Positions 23,203 to 36,006 of a DNA stretch of 64,000 nt are shown here, in pieces. A model generated the notes under the pieces. That model was not told where the DNA came from and did no database searches. It saw only the letters and a list, made by a program, of their open reading frames with translations. The DNA is from Colias croceus. Lineage: Eukaryota > Arthropoda > Insecta > Lepidoptera > Pieridae. Each line of letters starts with the position of its first letter. Within the stretch, counting starts at the first letter, position 1. The position numbers and the translations under genes were made by a program. The DNA lies in the NCBI RefSeq assembly GCF_905220415.1, contig NC_059538.1, forward strand, positions 12,896,001 through 12,960,000, read 5' to 3'.

Positions 23203-26200
23203 CTTTAAAGATTTATATTATAAATACTGATTAAAAACAAGACAATCTTCTTAAAAAATTTTTAGCAAGAGTCAATAAATCTTTCAAGTTATAAATTAGA
23301 AAACTTTTACATATTACTACATAATATTAAAGTGTTCAAAGTATACATTTTCATATAATTATAAAACATCGGAGTGGGATAAAATGTAATTAAAACAAAT
23401 TTAATGAGAAACCTTTTAGCGTAACGTTAAACGACCTAGGTGCTATGGCTTTGAGTGTCGTTTTCTTTTATTTTACTTATTTACCTACTTAACTATTAAT
23501 AAAAGATATTATGGGACTGTTTGACCTATTTTAATTTTTTTCTGCTCCCGATATTTTATGGAGTAATTACATTAAAAAAATTCAGATTACCGACTTAGAA
23601 ATTTCTTATTACGTTATTATAAAGTTTAAAAATGGAATCAAATGAGAAATTACTTTATTAATTAATTTTAAAATATGTAACAAGTACGAACAAAGTTCGC
23701 TTGGCCTACTCTTTTAACAAATTCTATTATTCAAATAAGAATTTTAACAAGGACAAACTAAACCGAATAATGACGTATCTATTAAACATAATACCAACCG
23801 TAGGTATATTATAATAATATTTATTCTCAATGTTTGAGATCGTAAATTCTACTTAAAACCGATTTGACAAACATCAAAAGGCGTATCAATAGTGGTATTT
23901 TATTTATTCACGTTTGTCGGCTCTACATAAATGAGAAACAACAAAAAAGTATATAAATAGAAAAATTAAGGTTTAATTTTTGCAAATACATTATATTTCT
24001 CTGTATAAAAATTGATGAAATAAGGAGTATATTATAGTCATCAATATCTTTTTCAGGTATCGAATACCAATAATAATAAATAAATAAATAATATTAATAC
24101 CCGCGCTCAAAGTTTCTTAACCGGAAACTTGAGTTACAGGCAGTTCAATATCTATTATTTATTTCATCTTCAATTCTCTGCCAATTGCAAAACAGATAAA
24201 GAATCACAAAAACATGAGAAATCAGTCGGACTGAAAGCGACACGTGCTGATAATAATTTAAGATAAAATCAATAAATTAGTTTCCCGGCCTGGAATTTGA
24301 ACCTTTGACATTTTAGACAACTAGGCTGGCAAGATTTCTTAAAAAAATGTAAATTTTTATATGTTAATTACTTTAAATATGCAAAAATTCAATCAGGTTT
24401 ACGAATATTTTCTATTTTATTCCCGTCAAACAGGTTCGCTTTTTAAATAACTTGATTTTTTTTTCTTCTTATTTTTTCGTCCTTAAAAATGTTGACAGTT
24501 TTCACAGTATAATTCTAAAACTTATAAATTGTATTTAAATTAATGTTGAAGAAATAAAGCTAACAGTGATATTATATAGGTCATTTTTGGCAACGTCAGG
24601 TTTTCTGCAGATTCCTAGGCTTCGATATTATGATCATCTTTTATTTGCCTTAACCTATTTCAACTACGTCTTTGTAAATCTCAATACAAAATGAATGTAA
24701 AATACGAAACTTTTGCAAAATACCTAATTTTAAAATAATTTTTATAGTTTATAGATAATTGTGTGTGTCATGTACTAAAAGTGTACGATTTATTAAAAAA
24801 AAAAGTATTTGAAGGTAATATTTTACATTTTTAAATTGTCACTGTGTTTTTTTAAATCCTAACTATATCGCAGTGAATATACTATAGGCTCTTGCTTGAT
24901 TATTAATACTACGCCGTTTAATTAGTCAATTAAACGTTACGCTATTGTTATATAAACGGTCATTCAGGTAGTTAATTAAACTGAGCTCCTTAATCAAGAG
25001 CTTTATTGAAACGACTGATTTAACCAATTGGCTGTGACATAGGATTAACACAAAACAACGATTTATGTTGGTTTTCTGCGCAAATTCTCATTAATTTAAA
25101 TATTGAAATACTTGTATTGTAAACTTGTATTTTGTAATACGATATATATGATTTAGCATCACCATGTATCTTTCTAGGCTATAAATTACACTCTGTGTAA
25201 GCACAAAAGCACAAAACGTGATTTCATAACATATTTTAAGATAATAATAATTTAGAAAAACAGAACAGGTAAGAATCAAAACAAGAAACAGATCAAACCT
25301 ACGTAGAATTTAATCAATAGACCAGTTTTATCAAAGCGAGATATTTAGTGTAGTTTAGTACTACATTGATTTAATTAGAAGCTCGGTTTCCGTAGGAACA
25401 CGTCCAATTAGAAAGAAACCTGTCTCGGTGGCGTTTGTATTGTCAGATATCTGTATAACAAGGTTGTTTTAGATTTGACTAGTTTTCCGCCTTATCACAA
25501 TATTCCTCATACAAGTTTCTATCTCCCATTTCGCCCCCAGAAGTTTAAATAGTAGTTTATAACTTGTATCCTTTTTAAATGTATAGTTTATTTTTATGTT
25601 GATTAAATAACAAGCGAAAGCTTAGTATGGGATCAGATCGTGCCGTGTGTGAAAATTGTCATGAAATAAATAAAAAATAACATTATTTGGCGCTTGCTTC
25701 GTGCAATTGGAACATACATAGGTAGATCATTGAGTTAATATTATGTACTAGGTATAATTGTTTGAATTATAACATTAGCGTTAGCTACTATTATTTTGTG
25801 ACATTAGTAAACAAATGCTTCCTTCCTGCTTACTTTTATATGTCTGTTTGTTATGTCGAACCGCTGGGCTCTTTTGGTTGACATTAGACTAAACAATTAC
25901 GTGAGCGAGTAAATTGTAAATGTATATAGCGTAGCCGCGGGCTTATTTTAGTATCAGAACAAAAGCAACCACGACTTTCAGACACATTCCATAATATAAC
26001 TGTCGCTGTCGCATTGGATAGCGACTGAACCAATATTGATACAATGGCGCGCCCGTGACCGAGTTCCGATTAAAGGTTTATTGTATTTGTCTCATTAAGC
26101 CATGAGGAAAACTAGAATGTGCGCTAATTGCCTCTCCACAAGCAATCAGCATACACTTGGAAACAACGATGCATTGAAATGCGACGTTATCACGGATTGT

Positions 26201-27943
26201 TTTATGAGGTAAAAATGAAGTGTGGCTCAGATGGCTGATGATCTTCAAAAAAATGACAGGACCGATTTTGAGAAGTTTTAGTATATATATATAAAAGAGA
26301 TTTTAGCTTGTAGAATAGGTGGAGGTAAGAAAAGTCGCCGGTTGAAGTATTAGACATACTAAAGTTATTCTACCCTATGCTCCTTTGGTCATTCAAGCAC
26401 ATCATATTTTGATAGAATTTAGTATAGAATAATAAAGTTTAGATTACCCTGGGTCACGATGAAATTAAGCGATAACGCGAAGTCACGCGAGTGAAACAGC
26501 AGAAACAACGTAGCAATAAATACAATGCAATTTAAAACGTTTTCATTGCAATTCGAAACAGTACAAGAAGTTAATTATGGAAAATTTACCATTTTGTTTT
26601 TCATTTTTAACGACGAAGTCAAGTACTTAAATTTATTCAAAGAAAACGCATGATCGAATCAAAACGTGACGCATAGAGAATAAAGTGTATGGATTACGAC
26701 AATTTCCAGAAATTTCTGTAGCACGCTTCATTTGTATGCAAGAGGCGTAGCCCAAACAATTGCTTTGGTGCGAGCGTGGTTTGTAGACGTTCAACCAGAT
26801 TCCATTATTCAAGACCACAGGGACTTCGCAGGAAGATTAGGTGAAGTCTGTTTGTCAGTTCTTTGAAGTATTAAAAAACGATAGCTTTGGCCATAGCTCT
26901 ACAAAAAAAGGTAGCAAAAAGTGGACATTGTCCATTGCAAATGTCGCCCAAGCCCATAGAAATCCCAAGCCTCAATGTTTTTTTTACAATTGTTACGAAT
27001 TGTCACGTTGTTAAATAAAAACTATACCTAATGGTGATGATGTTTTGAGGTAGGTATACGTCTGTAATAAAAGAACTTAAAATACTCCCATAATACTCCG
27101 AACTATATACATAATAATATTTTGTATTATCAAAAGTTATCGCACAAACTAGTTATAACCAAAATAAAAATATTTATTAAATTTATTAATGTCACAAAAA
27201 AATATTAATGTGGCACTTTGTCGTTATAATTCCTGTAAGAAACCATCCTATAGAAGGACTAGTGATAACATAGTTGAAGGCTGCTCTTGTCATAAGAATG
27301 CGATTATCACATAATGCCTTCATATTAGGGCTATCAGTGTGACATCATCAGAGCCTGCACCACCGCACCACGAAACGATAACTTTGCCATATTCGATGTC
27401 ACTTGGTACTGGGATAATGAAACAGAGATGTTGTCTATTTATAAATTCTATTATTTTTTGTGTAAATTATTTATTTTATGGTTTTTAAGTCCAAATTCCG
27501 AATTTAAGAGGAAAAAATGCGTATTAAATGTTTTCCTCATAGATTCTATAATCGTAGGCATAATTTTTACATTTCTGGTAAAATAACGGACAAAAGCTAC
27601 ACTATTCATAATCTATAAATAAGTTACTCATTATAACTATTGTACATATAGTTGTAGTTGAACTTTGCATGGAATTAATTTTTTTCAATACAATAAAAAT
27701 CGTTGGGCATTGATATAATCCACAGCTAGTTCGACTTGCAAACATATTTTTTTCTTATCATAACAAATCTAAATCGTTGACGCAATTCATAGAGTACTTT
27801 TGAACACAAATAATAGTAAATATTTGTGCATAAAACAGCGATCAAAACAATTGATTATTCGTCACGTTAACTCGCTAACGAAACAAAATAAACTCAATCA
27901 TTGTTAAGTGGTTTGACTTTGAAAATCGATTCTTGTTTGGGAA
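23203..27943. other. AT-rich DNA, no gene seen
   Basis: No supported gene. 24285-24335 looks like a decayed tRNA-type B box on the minus strand (GGTTCAAATTCC). Around 26690-26860 one plus-strand frame stays open for some 60 codons, but no domain or splice signal supports it. Confidence 0.45.
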
Positions 27944-28807
27944 TCTATACATATAATAAATCTGTAGAAGGGTCAATTCTGTACATTGAAAATATTGAAA
28001 AAATAAATAGCAGGGGGTGTTACTGGATCGATACCAAACCCAAATATGTGATTAAAAAAATTTTTGTCTGTCTGTCTGTCTATCTGTCTGTCTGTCTGTC
28101 TGTCTGTATGTGAAGACATCACGTGAAAACTAACGGTTCGATTTCGATGAAACTTGGTATAATTATACCTTATTATCCTGGGCGTAAAATAGGATACTTT
28201 TTATCCTGGAAAAATACGTAGAAAAAAAATAAACTTAAATTTTCAGTTTTATCCATAGACGTTGTTCTGTACCGCAGTGGATTCAGCGCCGTAACCTGTA
28301 GCTCCGAAAGTCGGATTTGGCTTGAACCGTTTGCGTCACACGAGAGCCGCACGATGCCACGCCTGCCACGACCGCGACTCCTATATTATAAGGACTGCGA
28401 TCCGCGCCGCGCGATGCCCCGTCCGATTAGGGCCCTTCTGGCCTCCTCCACTCAAGCGACAGCCCAAGCCGAGGTTCGAGATCCCCGTCAAGGGGGGACG
28501 CCCTTGTGCATGTCGCTACCAGGGTGAACTTTCAGTTCACCCCCGCGTCCGCGTTAAAATGTAGAAGCCCTTCTGGCTAACATTGAGAAACACCTTACAA
28601 AAAAAAAAAAATTAATCTTTTCAGTTTTATCCATAGACGTTGTTCTGTAGAACCGCGAACACACGTTGCGTATTATTATAGGCCTAGCCGTATTTGGGTC
28701 CAATATATATTTATAAGATATCATTGTCAGAGTTACTCAAAATGAAGAAATAAAACATCCACGCGAAGACCGACATACGCGCGGACGGAGTCGCGGGCGG
28801 AAGCTAG
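27944..28807 (+). mobile_element. Helitron-type element with nested LINE tail
   Basis: It starts TCTATACATATAATAAATCT and ends CGGGCGGAAGCTAG, inserted between A and T as Helitrons do. Its body shares a long stretch with the copies at 34771, 49053 (minus) and 55765. That stretch includes a TCTG microsatellite (28064-28107), the phrase ATCACGTGAAAACTA and a CATAGACGTTGTTCTGTAG segment. A foreign piece interrupts it at 28272-28618. No transposase is encoded. Confidence 0.8.
28272..28618 (+). mobile_element. 5'-truncated non-LTR retrotransposon tail nested in the Helitron
   Basis: This GC-rich insert ends in a run of A (28599-28611). The 31 bases before it (28241-28271) are repeated exactly after it (28619-28649), a long duplication fitting target-primed reverse transcription. 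The part from CCCGTCCGATTAGGGCCCTT onward is shared with the shorter insert at 48329-48523 (other strand). The differing 5' ends show both are truncated copies of one LINE or a SINE derived from it. The 80-codon frame across it is not a gene. Confidence 0.75.
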
Positions 28808-30006
28808 TTTTTAATAAATGCAATTGTAATATACTCGTTAAATATTCGTGTTCGTTTTTTTAGAATAACATATCATATTATTACTTCATAATAAAATGTC
28901 TGTTAATTTGTTCTCCGTACCGATCTTAAACAATATAATATGGGGTATGAAGATTCGAAGTTTGTAGCTATTTTCCAAAAAACCGATGCCACCCTATAAA
29001 AATATTAATTCAAATAGGTATTTAGATAAATACTGTTTTTGAGGATTTAAGAATTCCATAAAATTGAAAGATGTTTACGTTATTTACATTAATTAATGTT
29101 TGTTTATTTCTCCTTTCTTCTGTATACTACGGAATAAATAAGCGACATTTTTAATTAGAACAAAATAAGACTGGAACAACTCTGTAGGTTGGAGACTTCT
29201 TTTTATTATACGTCTTTTTATTATTCTATACTTCAGAGATTCATTACTAGTCGTGGTTGGCCAGCTCTTGCCTTTTACTGAGTCTGTTGCCTTTTGAAAC
29301 AGTTTTTTTTTTTTCAACAGTATTCATCTTTTCTTTAAACACCATTCTTGACGTTATATTTTACTGATTAAATAGGTATAGTCAATAAAACATTTTAAAT
29401 AAATCATAAAAAACCAGCGAATTCAGAACCTTTCTGGGTCGTTTTTGGATTGTCATTAAAAATGCTAGTAGCGAGTTTAGTTATACTAGAGTTTTAGTTT
29501 TGGACTTTTTACAATATTTTCAAAAGTTTTTTGGTTCAACAACTATCCGGATACCCGCATCACGGATGTATTTACCACATATTTAGGTACCGATATTTTG
29601 ACAAAACAATGTGTTTGTGACATTAATTGTCATGGTTTTGCACTTAGCTGTACGCAATACGCATTTTTTTGTAAACAATTGACCCGCGGTTATTCGTGAA
29701 AAAAATGCTAAAAATATTATTATAGTGGATCCTTTGTGCTTTTGTTTCACTCCTTGTGCCGTTCTATCAAGGAATTTAAATAAAAAAATAACATTCCAGT
29801 GCTTTCTAGATATATTGTGGATCACATTATTTAATAATAATGGACGACTTGAAAATTGTCATTTTAAGTACAACTTGACTGTAATAATTGTAATTACTGA
29901 CTGAAATTTGAGTCCTGTCTCTCCCACATACTCTGGACATTGGCGATAACCCTTTTTAGTGGTATTAAGAGAAAAAGAAGAGTCATCGCTCTATGTGAAA
30001 AAGTAC
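28808..30006. other. AT-rich DNA, no gene seen
   Basis: Open frames at 29093-29317 and 29583-29825 (minus) are AT-rich, without domain signatures, and are not called. Confidence 0.45.
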
Positions 30007-31448
30007 TAAGGTAAAAGCACCTAATACGGAGGTATTTCGCAACATTTGAAAGTAAGTATCAAAAATAAGCATTTCTAAGTCTTTCTAAAGGTGCCAAACC
30101 ACTTTATCGTTAAAAGTGGAACTTAAATTTTGTATTGCTGTTGAGTCTATGTTTATTTTCATGATATTTCTTATTTTAAAAAAATATTTAAATAGTCATG
30201 TCGATTTTCCCTAATACGGAGGTATGATTTTGGTCAGAGCCTAATACTGCGGTAGGCGGCACCTAATACGGAGGGTCAGATATTATATACATTGAAGTTC
30301 CGTACAAATAATATTTGTTAAATAATAGGAATGTGTTAGTAAAGTAAATTGTAAGTTTTTTATTCATTAACCATTGGTTTGATTACGTTGATTCACTTTT
30401 ACTGTGTTTCTTTTATGCTTTTAGTTTTATCGAAAAAAAAAACACGCATATCAAATAAGAATCCACAAAAAAAGTCACAAAACTTCTTATTTATTTACGC
30501 AACCCTAAATCTGATAATTTTAAGTTCTATGAAATAGGGCCGTAATAGGAGATCATATATAACCTAATACAGAGTTACCTGGAAATATCTACCACCGTAA
30601 TAGGAAAACTACTTGTGTTTTTAATAATCCTAATTCTGACCCATCAAAAATTCGATAAACAAGAGAATGTAAATGCTTAATCAAATGCTAAAAGTTTTTT
30701 GGCTCAGATGTGTAAAACTCAAATCAACAGTTATACAAAATAAATGATTTGTGATACATTAAAATACACCTTCCTATTTTTACCCCTTCTAAGAAACAAA
30801 CATTTTGTACTCAACCATTTTCATATTTAACTGGATTTCTAATTAAGAAAACATACCGCAGAATATGGTTTCTAATTTATCAGATTAATAATTATTCCCA
30901 CTAATCTTGGAATTAATTCAATAAGTAAATAAAATGAAAGTTATAAACAATTAAACATGCCCAGTATTTTTCCTATTTCGGAGTTATGCCACCGTATTAG
31001 GATTAATCTATAAAATTTGTATCGTATTACGGCGGTATTTTATTTCTTATTTTTTGGGTAGAAAATGACTTACAAATATGAAACAAGCTATTTAAATAGT
31101 GAGTGTAATAGTAGGAAAATGCAATAAACAATACATATACAAACTTGAACGGTTTTTTAATACGAAAAACTTAGTTTATAAATATTAGTGTACTTACTTT
31201 TGTTGTTTCGCGTTTGTATGGAAACACCTCTCATGTCGATGCCGTTACACAGATTGATTGATCTTGTTGTGTTGTCTATGTGCTATACTTGCAAACGTTA
31301 GTTAAGTCATGGAGTAATAAATTTGGAATAAATAGCTTACGTTTTGGTGTACTTAAAATTTATAAAACAGGAATAAAACTCGAAAATAGAAATACCACCG
31401 TATTAGGAAGCGATTTTGACTACCGCCGTATTAGGAGCCTTTACCTTA
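30007..31448. mobile_element. Unclassified inverted-repeat element studded with a 15-bp motif
   Basis: The two ends are 28-bp inverted repeats with three mismatches: TAAGGTAAAAGCACCTAATA on the left, continuing CGGAGGTA, and the complement of TAAGGTAAAGGCTCCTAATA continuing CGGCGGTA on the right. The core CCTAATACGGMGGTA occurs again, with small changes, at about 30210, 30240, 30262, 30563, 30971 and 31022 in one direction, and 30539, 30590, 30990 and 31393 in the other. Forward copies dominate the left part and reverse copies the right. No coding frame of any size is present and no clear target duplication is visible. Repeated subterminal motifs usually bind a transposase, so a non-autonomous DNA transposon is the best guess. 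The superfamily is unknown. Confidence 0.6.
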
Positions 31449-32280
31449 AGTAGTGAAGAAATAGAAAAAAAGTTCTAGTTATAACTAGACATTTTTTGTA
31501 TGCCTCGTTAGCGCGCTGTAATTTCATTCACATTTTCAATGCCTTCTTATCACTATTCTTCGAGCCCCCAGGCTCTCGTTATTCGTGAAAAAAAACTTGA
31601 TAAATAAAATTAATTGAATACAAGGAAATCGTATTTCAACAAAAATTACATACAATTTTCCTTAGCCTCTCACCAAAACTTTCCAATAAATACTAACAAT
31701 GTGTTTCCAACTTATTGTTCTTTCTTTTATCGTTTTTGTTTCAAGGACTTAAATAAATGCTAACAATATATTTTCGCAGATTAATGTCACAGAACGGTGT
31801 ATGAATTTATTTCTATTGTTTCGAAACAACGGTTTGTAACAAAACCATATTGTTCGGTCTTCAAATATTTGCATACAGTTATTTATAATTCTGCTTAATT
31901 CGCTTGTGAATTAATAAAACTAGCTGATGCTTGCGATAATCTGATACAAATACAATCATATATCTACATTGTATTTATTTTAATATTTAAGTTTTAATTG
32001 ACTACTTTAGTAATCCATAAACAACTTCAGGTCTGAATTTATATGTGTATATTAAATAATAATCTACATTTCAGCACTTACGTCACAACGTAAACTGAAG
32101 TCGTTAATTATTTCGAGGGAACTTTCACGACTATTTATTTTCTGGCTATCGTTAAATTGTTCGAGGAAATGTTTTTGTCTTTTGATATAGGGATGTGTCA
32201 AATCGTTATTTAAAATAAGATTAGGAATGAAATCAATTTGAATTTGTACTTTCTGGTAGTTTTTTTTTAGTTACCTATAG
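31449..32280. other. AT-rich DNA, no gene seen
   Basis: Nothing recognised. Confidence 0.45.
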
Positions 32281-32288
32281 TATTGTGA

Positions 32289-32511
32289 CCGCCTCCTTGA
32301 TATACCTAGTGGTTGACGCGTGAGCGTAGCACCGAGGGGTCTTGGGTTCGATTCCGGTGGAGACGAAGAAAAAAAAATGTCTCGGTCTGATAGAACACAG
32401 AAGGCTGATCATCTATAACTTGTATCTTAAGGAAAGTAGTGTAACAGATGTAAGATGCACCTCCCCCTTACACTTACACCACATGGGACTTCACTTTTTT
32501 ATAATAATAAT
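32289..32511 (+). mobile_element. tRNA-derived SINE with 8-bp target duplication
   Basis: The head resembles a tRNA gene: an A-box-like TAGTGGTTGACGC at 32307-32319 and a perfect B box GGTTCGATTCC at 32345-32355. The pol III promoter therefore lies inside the element. The 3' end is an ATA/ATAA-rich tail instead of poly(A). TATTGTGA flanks it at 32281-32288 and 32512-32519. The 74-codon frame here is incidental. Confidence 0.8.
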
Positions 32512-32519
32512 TATTGTGA

Positions 32520-34770
32520 TAGCTAAGAAAAATAATTTATTTTCGACAATAATCTATTACGTCTAAATAAAAAGCCTGACGTAATCTGTTGCAGTAATCT
32601 AACTTTATTAAATTGATAGCTTGATAACTAAAGTTATGTTTATAACTTTAGTTATAAGTGTCGATTTGTCTTCAATTTAAAATTATTTAGAAGTATTGTA
32701 ACATATGAAATATGGGTAGCCTATAAAGTATAATACAGTCTCCATGTATAGTGTAATGTGTTCTTTAATTACCCAGCCATGGTCAATCTCTCAATAACTA
32801 GTGTCGTATAAATTGCCTCGTAAAAGCCAAGAAAATCCATCCATCCTCCGCCCTTCGCCGACGAATCAATTTCCTCTGGAACTCTGCGAAACTATCTCAG
32901 CTTTTTCTCTTTTGATTCATTACTTGGATGAAGTTGACGGACGAGTTTTTTTTATAAATAAAAAGCAACCAAGTGCAATATTAAATTTGTATTATAAAGT
33001 TACCGTATTTTTTAATTCGTATTCTAGTCAACTCTACTATTAAGTACTGTATAGTATTGTATAATAAAACACATTAATTGTGGTTTAATATTTCTTTTTT
33101 TTTACAGTAAGCAAGCATAATAAAAAAAGTTTCGCATAAAAAGTTATATTCTATAGCTATAAAGATTGAAGTTTAATTATTTTTAATTTGATGATGATGA
33201 TGGCATCGTTTATACCACGTTGCACAAGGACAGAATTAGGTAATCTCCGACCAATAAATGTACTTCATCAATATTCATGTGATTGACATCATGATACGGA
33301 ACCAATGCGATGTGACGTCAATTTTAATGGCTCCTTTTTATATTATAAGTAACATAAACAAAGAAAAAAACCGTTGTTTAATTAATATTTCGATTACTTA
33401 TATTAATAAATTAATGCTTTTTTTTTCTGTTATGTTTCTTATTTTCACTCCTACCTATCTAATGAAATTATTTAAGGAAAGAGTTCATTATTAAATCTAC
33501 TCTCTACTAGTCAGCGCAACCCCTGTCTGTTTCAGCGCAACTTATGTTATGAAAGGTCAGTTACTATATGTAACATTACGTTGTTAACGTAGATAATACT
33601 GCTTTATCTTTGTTGAACAAGCTGGAATAGGATTTTGTGGCTAATATTAAAAGGATCTAATGGGACAGCCAGATTACAGAATTCTTTGACGAAAACAACC
33701 TTATTATATTATTTACTATCAGACTAAAACATTTGTACAGAATATATCTCAAAGCTTTTATAAAAGGATACCTCTATTTCAATTAAAAACTAGTTCTCGG
33801 TGAATTAAATGATGGACTCTTGTAAGAATATTTTTAGGAATAAAAAAAAATGTTAAATAATACCTAATACATAGTATTGTAGTAGGTATACAACTACAAT
33901 GTAATAAATAAACATATTTAGCATGTATGTAATTTTATTTCAATATATCTTATTTCATATTTTTATACTGTTGTTTTAACAGAAACTGATAGTTCTATAG
34001 TCTTTTCACGGTCCAAGTATTGTAAAAGATAGTAAACAACAAGGCAAAGCATCGAAGCTCGATGAAGTGGACGACGCTGAATGAAAACACAATATACATC
34101 AACATCATATGTTATTGTATCCAAAGAATTTATCACAAGAACTAAGGAAGGATAGAGAAGAAAAGTAGTAAAGGAACACATATTTATGTATGTGTTTAAA
34201 TTGAAGTACCTGGGAGTGGGAACATGAATCGACTATATTATTTTTATGTATTTAAAACAGGCAATTACGTATCTTGTCAGCTATTTATTTCGTTTGTGAA
34301 ATTGACTAAGTACATAACCTAAATCTTCCTGTAAAATACCTAGAGCCGCATAATCCTAATTCTATAATTATTTTCCCCCTTTTAATGTAATTAAAACTTT
34401 ATAAAATGCACCAAGTAGTTACAGTTTCTTCACTAATTTCATGTTATTTTACAATAGTAATAAAGTACTGCGATAAATGATTAATTGATATTCTATTACA
34501 TCATGTCATATATTTTATCATTATATTGGGACTTTTCAGAAACTGCAGTAGTAATAACATTTCGCCAATAAAGCATTTGACCGATAGCCGCAGTTAATTC
34601 GACTCACGACCTCAGTTGTACCAAGAAACTGCATTCGTTCTGTGACTCACACAATTCCTGAAAACATTCGTTTATTGGAACAGAAAAATAAAGTTCAACG
34701 TATCATTTTTTTTTGAGATAAATTGCACATTTTACTTTCCCGTGTACTTTTACAAACAAAATCTGAATAT
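32520..34770. other. AT-rich DNA, no gene seen
   Basis: Several short open frames (32801, 33258, 33963 minus) are low-complexity or AT-rich and show no family signature. Nothing is called. Confidence 0.45.
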
Positions 34771-34889
34771 TCTATACATATAATAAATCTGTAGAAGGGT
34801 CAATTCTGTACATTGAAAATATTGAAAAAATAACTAGCAGGGGGTGTTACTGGATCGATACCAAACCCAAATATGTGATTAAAAAAATT

Positions 34890-34934
<45 letters not shown>

Positions 34935-36006
34935 ATGTGAAGACATCACGTGAAAACTACCGGTTCGATTTCGATGAAACTTGGTATAATTATACCTTAT
35001 TAGGTATCCTGGGCGTAAAATAGGATACTTTTTATCCTGGAAAAATACGTAGAAAAATAGTTTGGAAAATCCAAAAGTGCACGCCTCATAATCTCATCCT
35101 TTACAATAAAATTGATTATTTATAAAGAGTACACTATAAATATAAAAAAGAAATAAAATAAAACAGTTGGAAAAGTAAAGAAAGCGGTACCGTAATAATT
35201 GAGCTATTTTTCTTGTGGCCCCACCTAGACGTGAAACTGCGCAGGTTTAAGGGACTGACTACCAACTTATTTTTTTAAACCTTGGCTTATAGTATAAAGA
35301 ATCGAGTTTATAATGGTGAATTTTGAGTACACTATAAATATAAAAAAAAATAAAGAATATATATAGATATACTAAAATTATGGAGAACAGTCGATATTTT
35401 TTTTTTGTTTATTTAATAACAATTAAACCACATCGAATCAGACCCTGAAAAATGAAAGGGTTCTATTCCTGAGCATACTCAAGCGTAAGAGAAAAAATAG
35501 ACTCGATTAGTAGGTAAAGTATTTCGGTCGCTATCGTGTTAACAAATCCTCCGCACATACAGACACACGGACGTCCAAGACAGAACTTTTTTAAACTGTT
35601 TTTAACTAGTTTAAATAACAAAAATGACATCAAAAATATCATGAATGTTAAAAATAGTGTTTTTTCTTAATATGTGTGTGTATGTATTATCTTACAAGTG
35701 CAATGTATGATACATAAAGACATCATAAGTTTGAAAAATCAGATGTTTTGCGCGAAGTGACAGTAGTACCCACCTCAACGCTTCGCTTATGAGGCGTGCA
35801 AAAATTAATCTCAATTTTTCAGTTATCCATAGACGTTGTTCTGTAGTAGGTACCGCGAACACACGTTGCGTATTATTATAGACCTAGCCGTATTTGGGTC
35901 CAATGGATATTTATAAGATGTCATTTTCCGAGTTACTCAAAATGGATAAATAAACCATCCACGCAAAGACAGCATCCGCGCGGACGGAGTCGCGGGCGGA
36001 AGCTAG
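34771..36006 (+). mobile_element. Helitron-type element with nested DNA transposon
   Basis: Same family as 27944-28807: the start TCTATACATATAATAAATCT, the TCTG microsatellite (34888-34935) and the end CGGGCGGAAGCTAG. It is split by an inverted-repeat element at 35078-35800, after which the family sequence resumes at the AAAATTAATCTCAATTTTTC segment. Confidence 0.8.
35078..35800. mobile_element. 723-bp inverted-repeat DNA element nested in the Helitron
   Basis: The ends are perfect 14-bp inverted repeats, TGCACGCCTCATAA and its complement. It sits where the Helitron family consensus is broken, which shows it is an insertion. Two direct copies of GAGTACACTATAAATATAAA occur inside (about 35126 and 35325). 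No transposase frame. The target duplication is unclear because the flanks are A-rich. Superfamily not recognised. Confidence 0.65.

Noticed and set aside
26633..26880. Possible coding relic near 26.7 kb
   Set aside because: Frames on both strands stay open for ~60 codons, but none shows a family signature or splice sites.
28322..28564. 80-codon Arg/Pro-rich frame
   Set aside because: Lies inside the GC-rich LINE tail that recurs at 48329-48523.
30007..31448. CRISPR-like or promoter array
   Set aside because: Motif spacing is irregular, both orientations occur, and the setting is an animal genome; the inverted ends point to a transposon.
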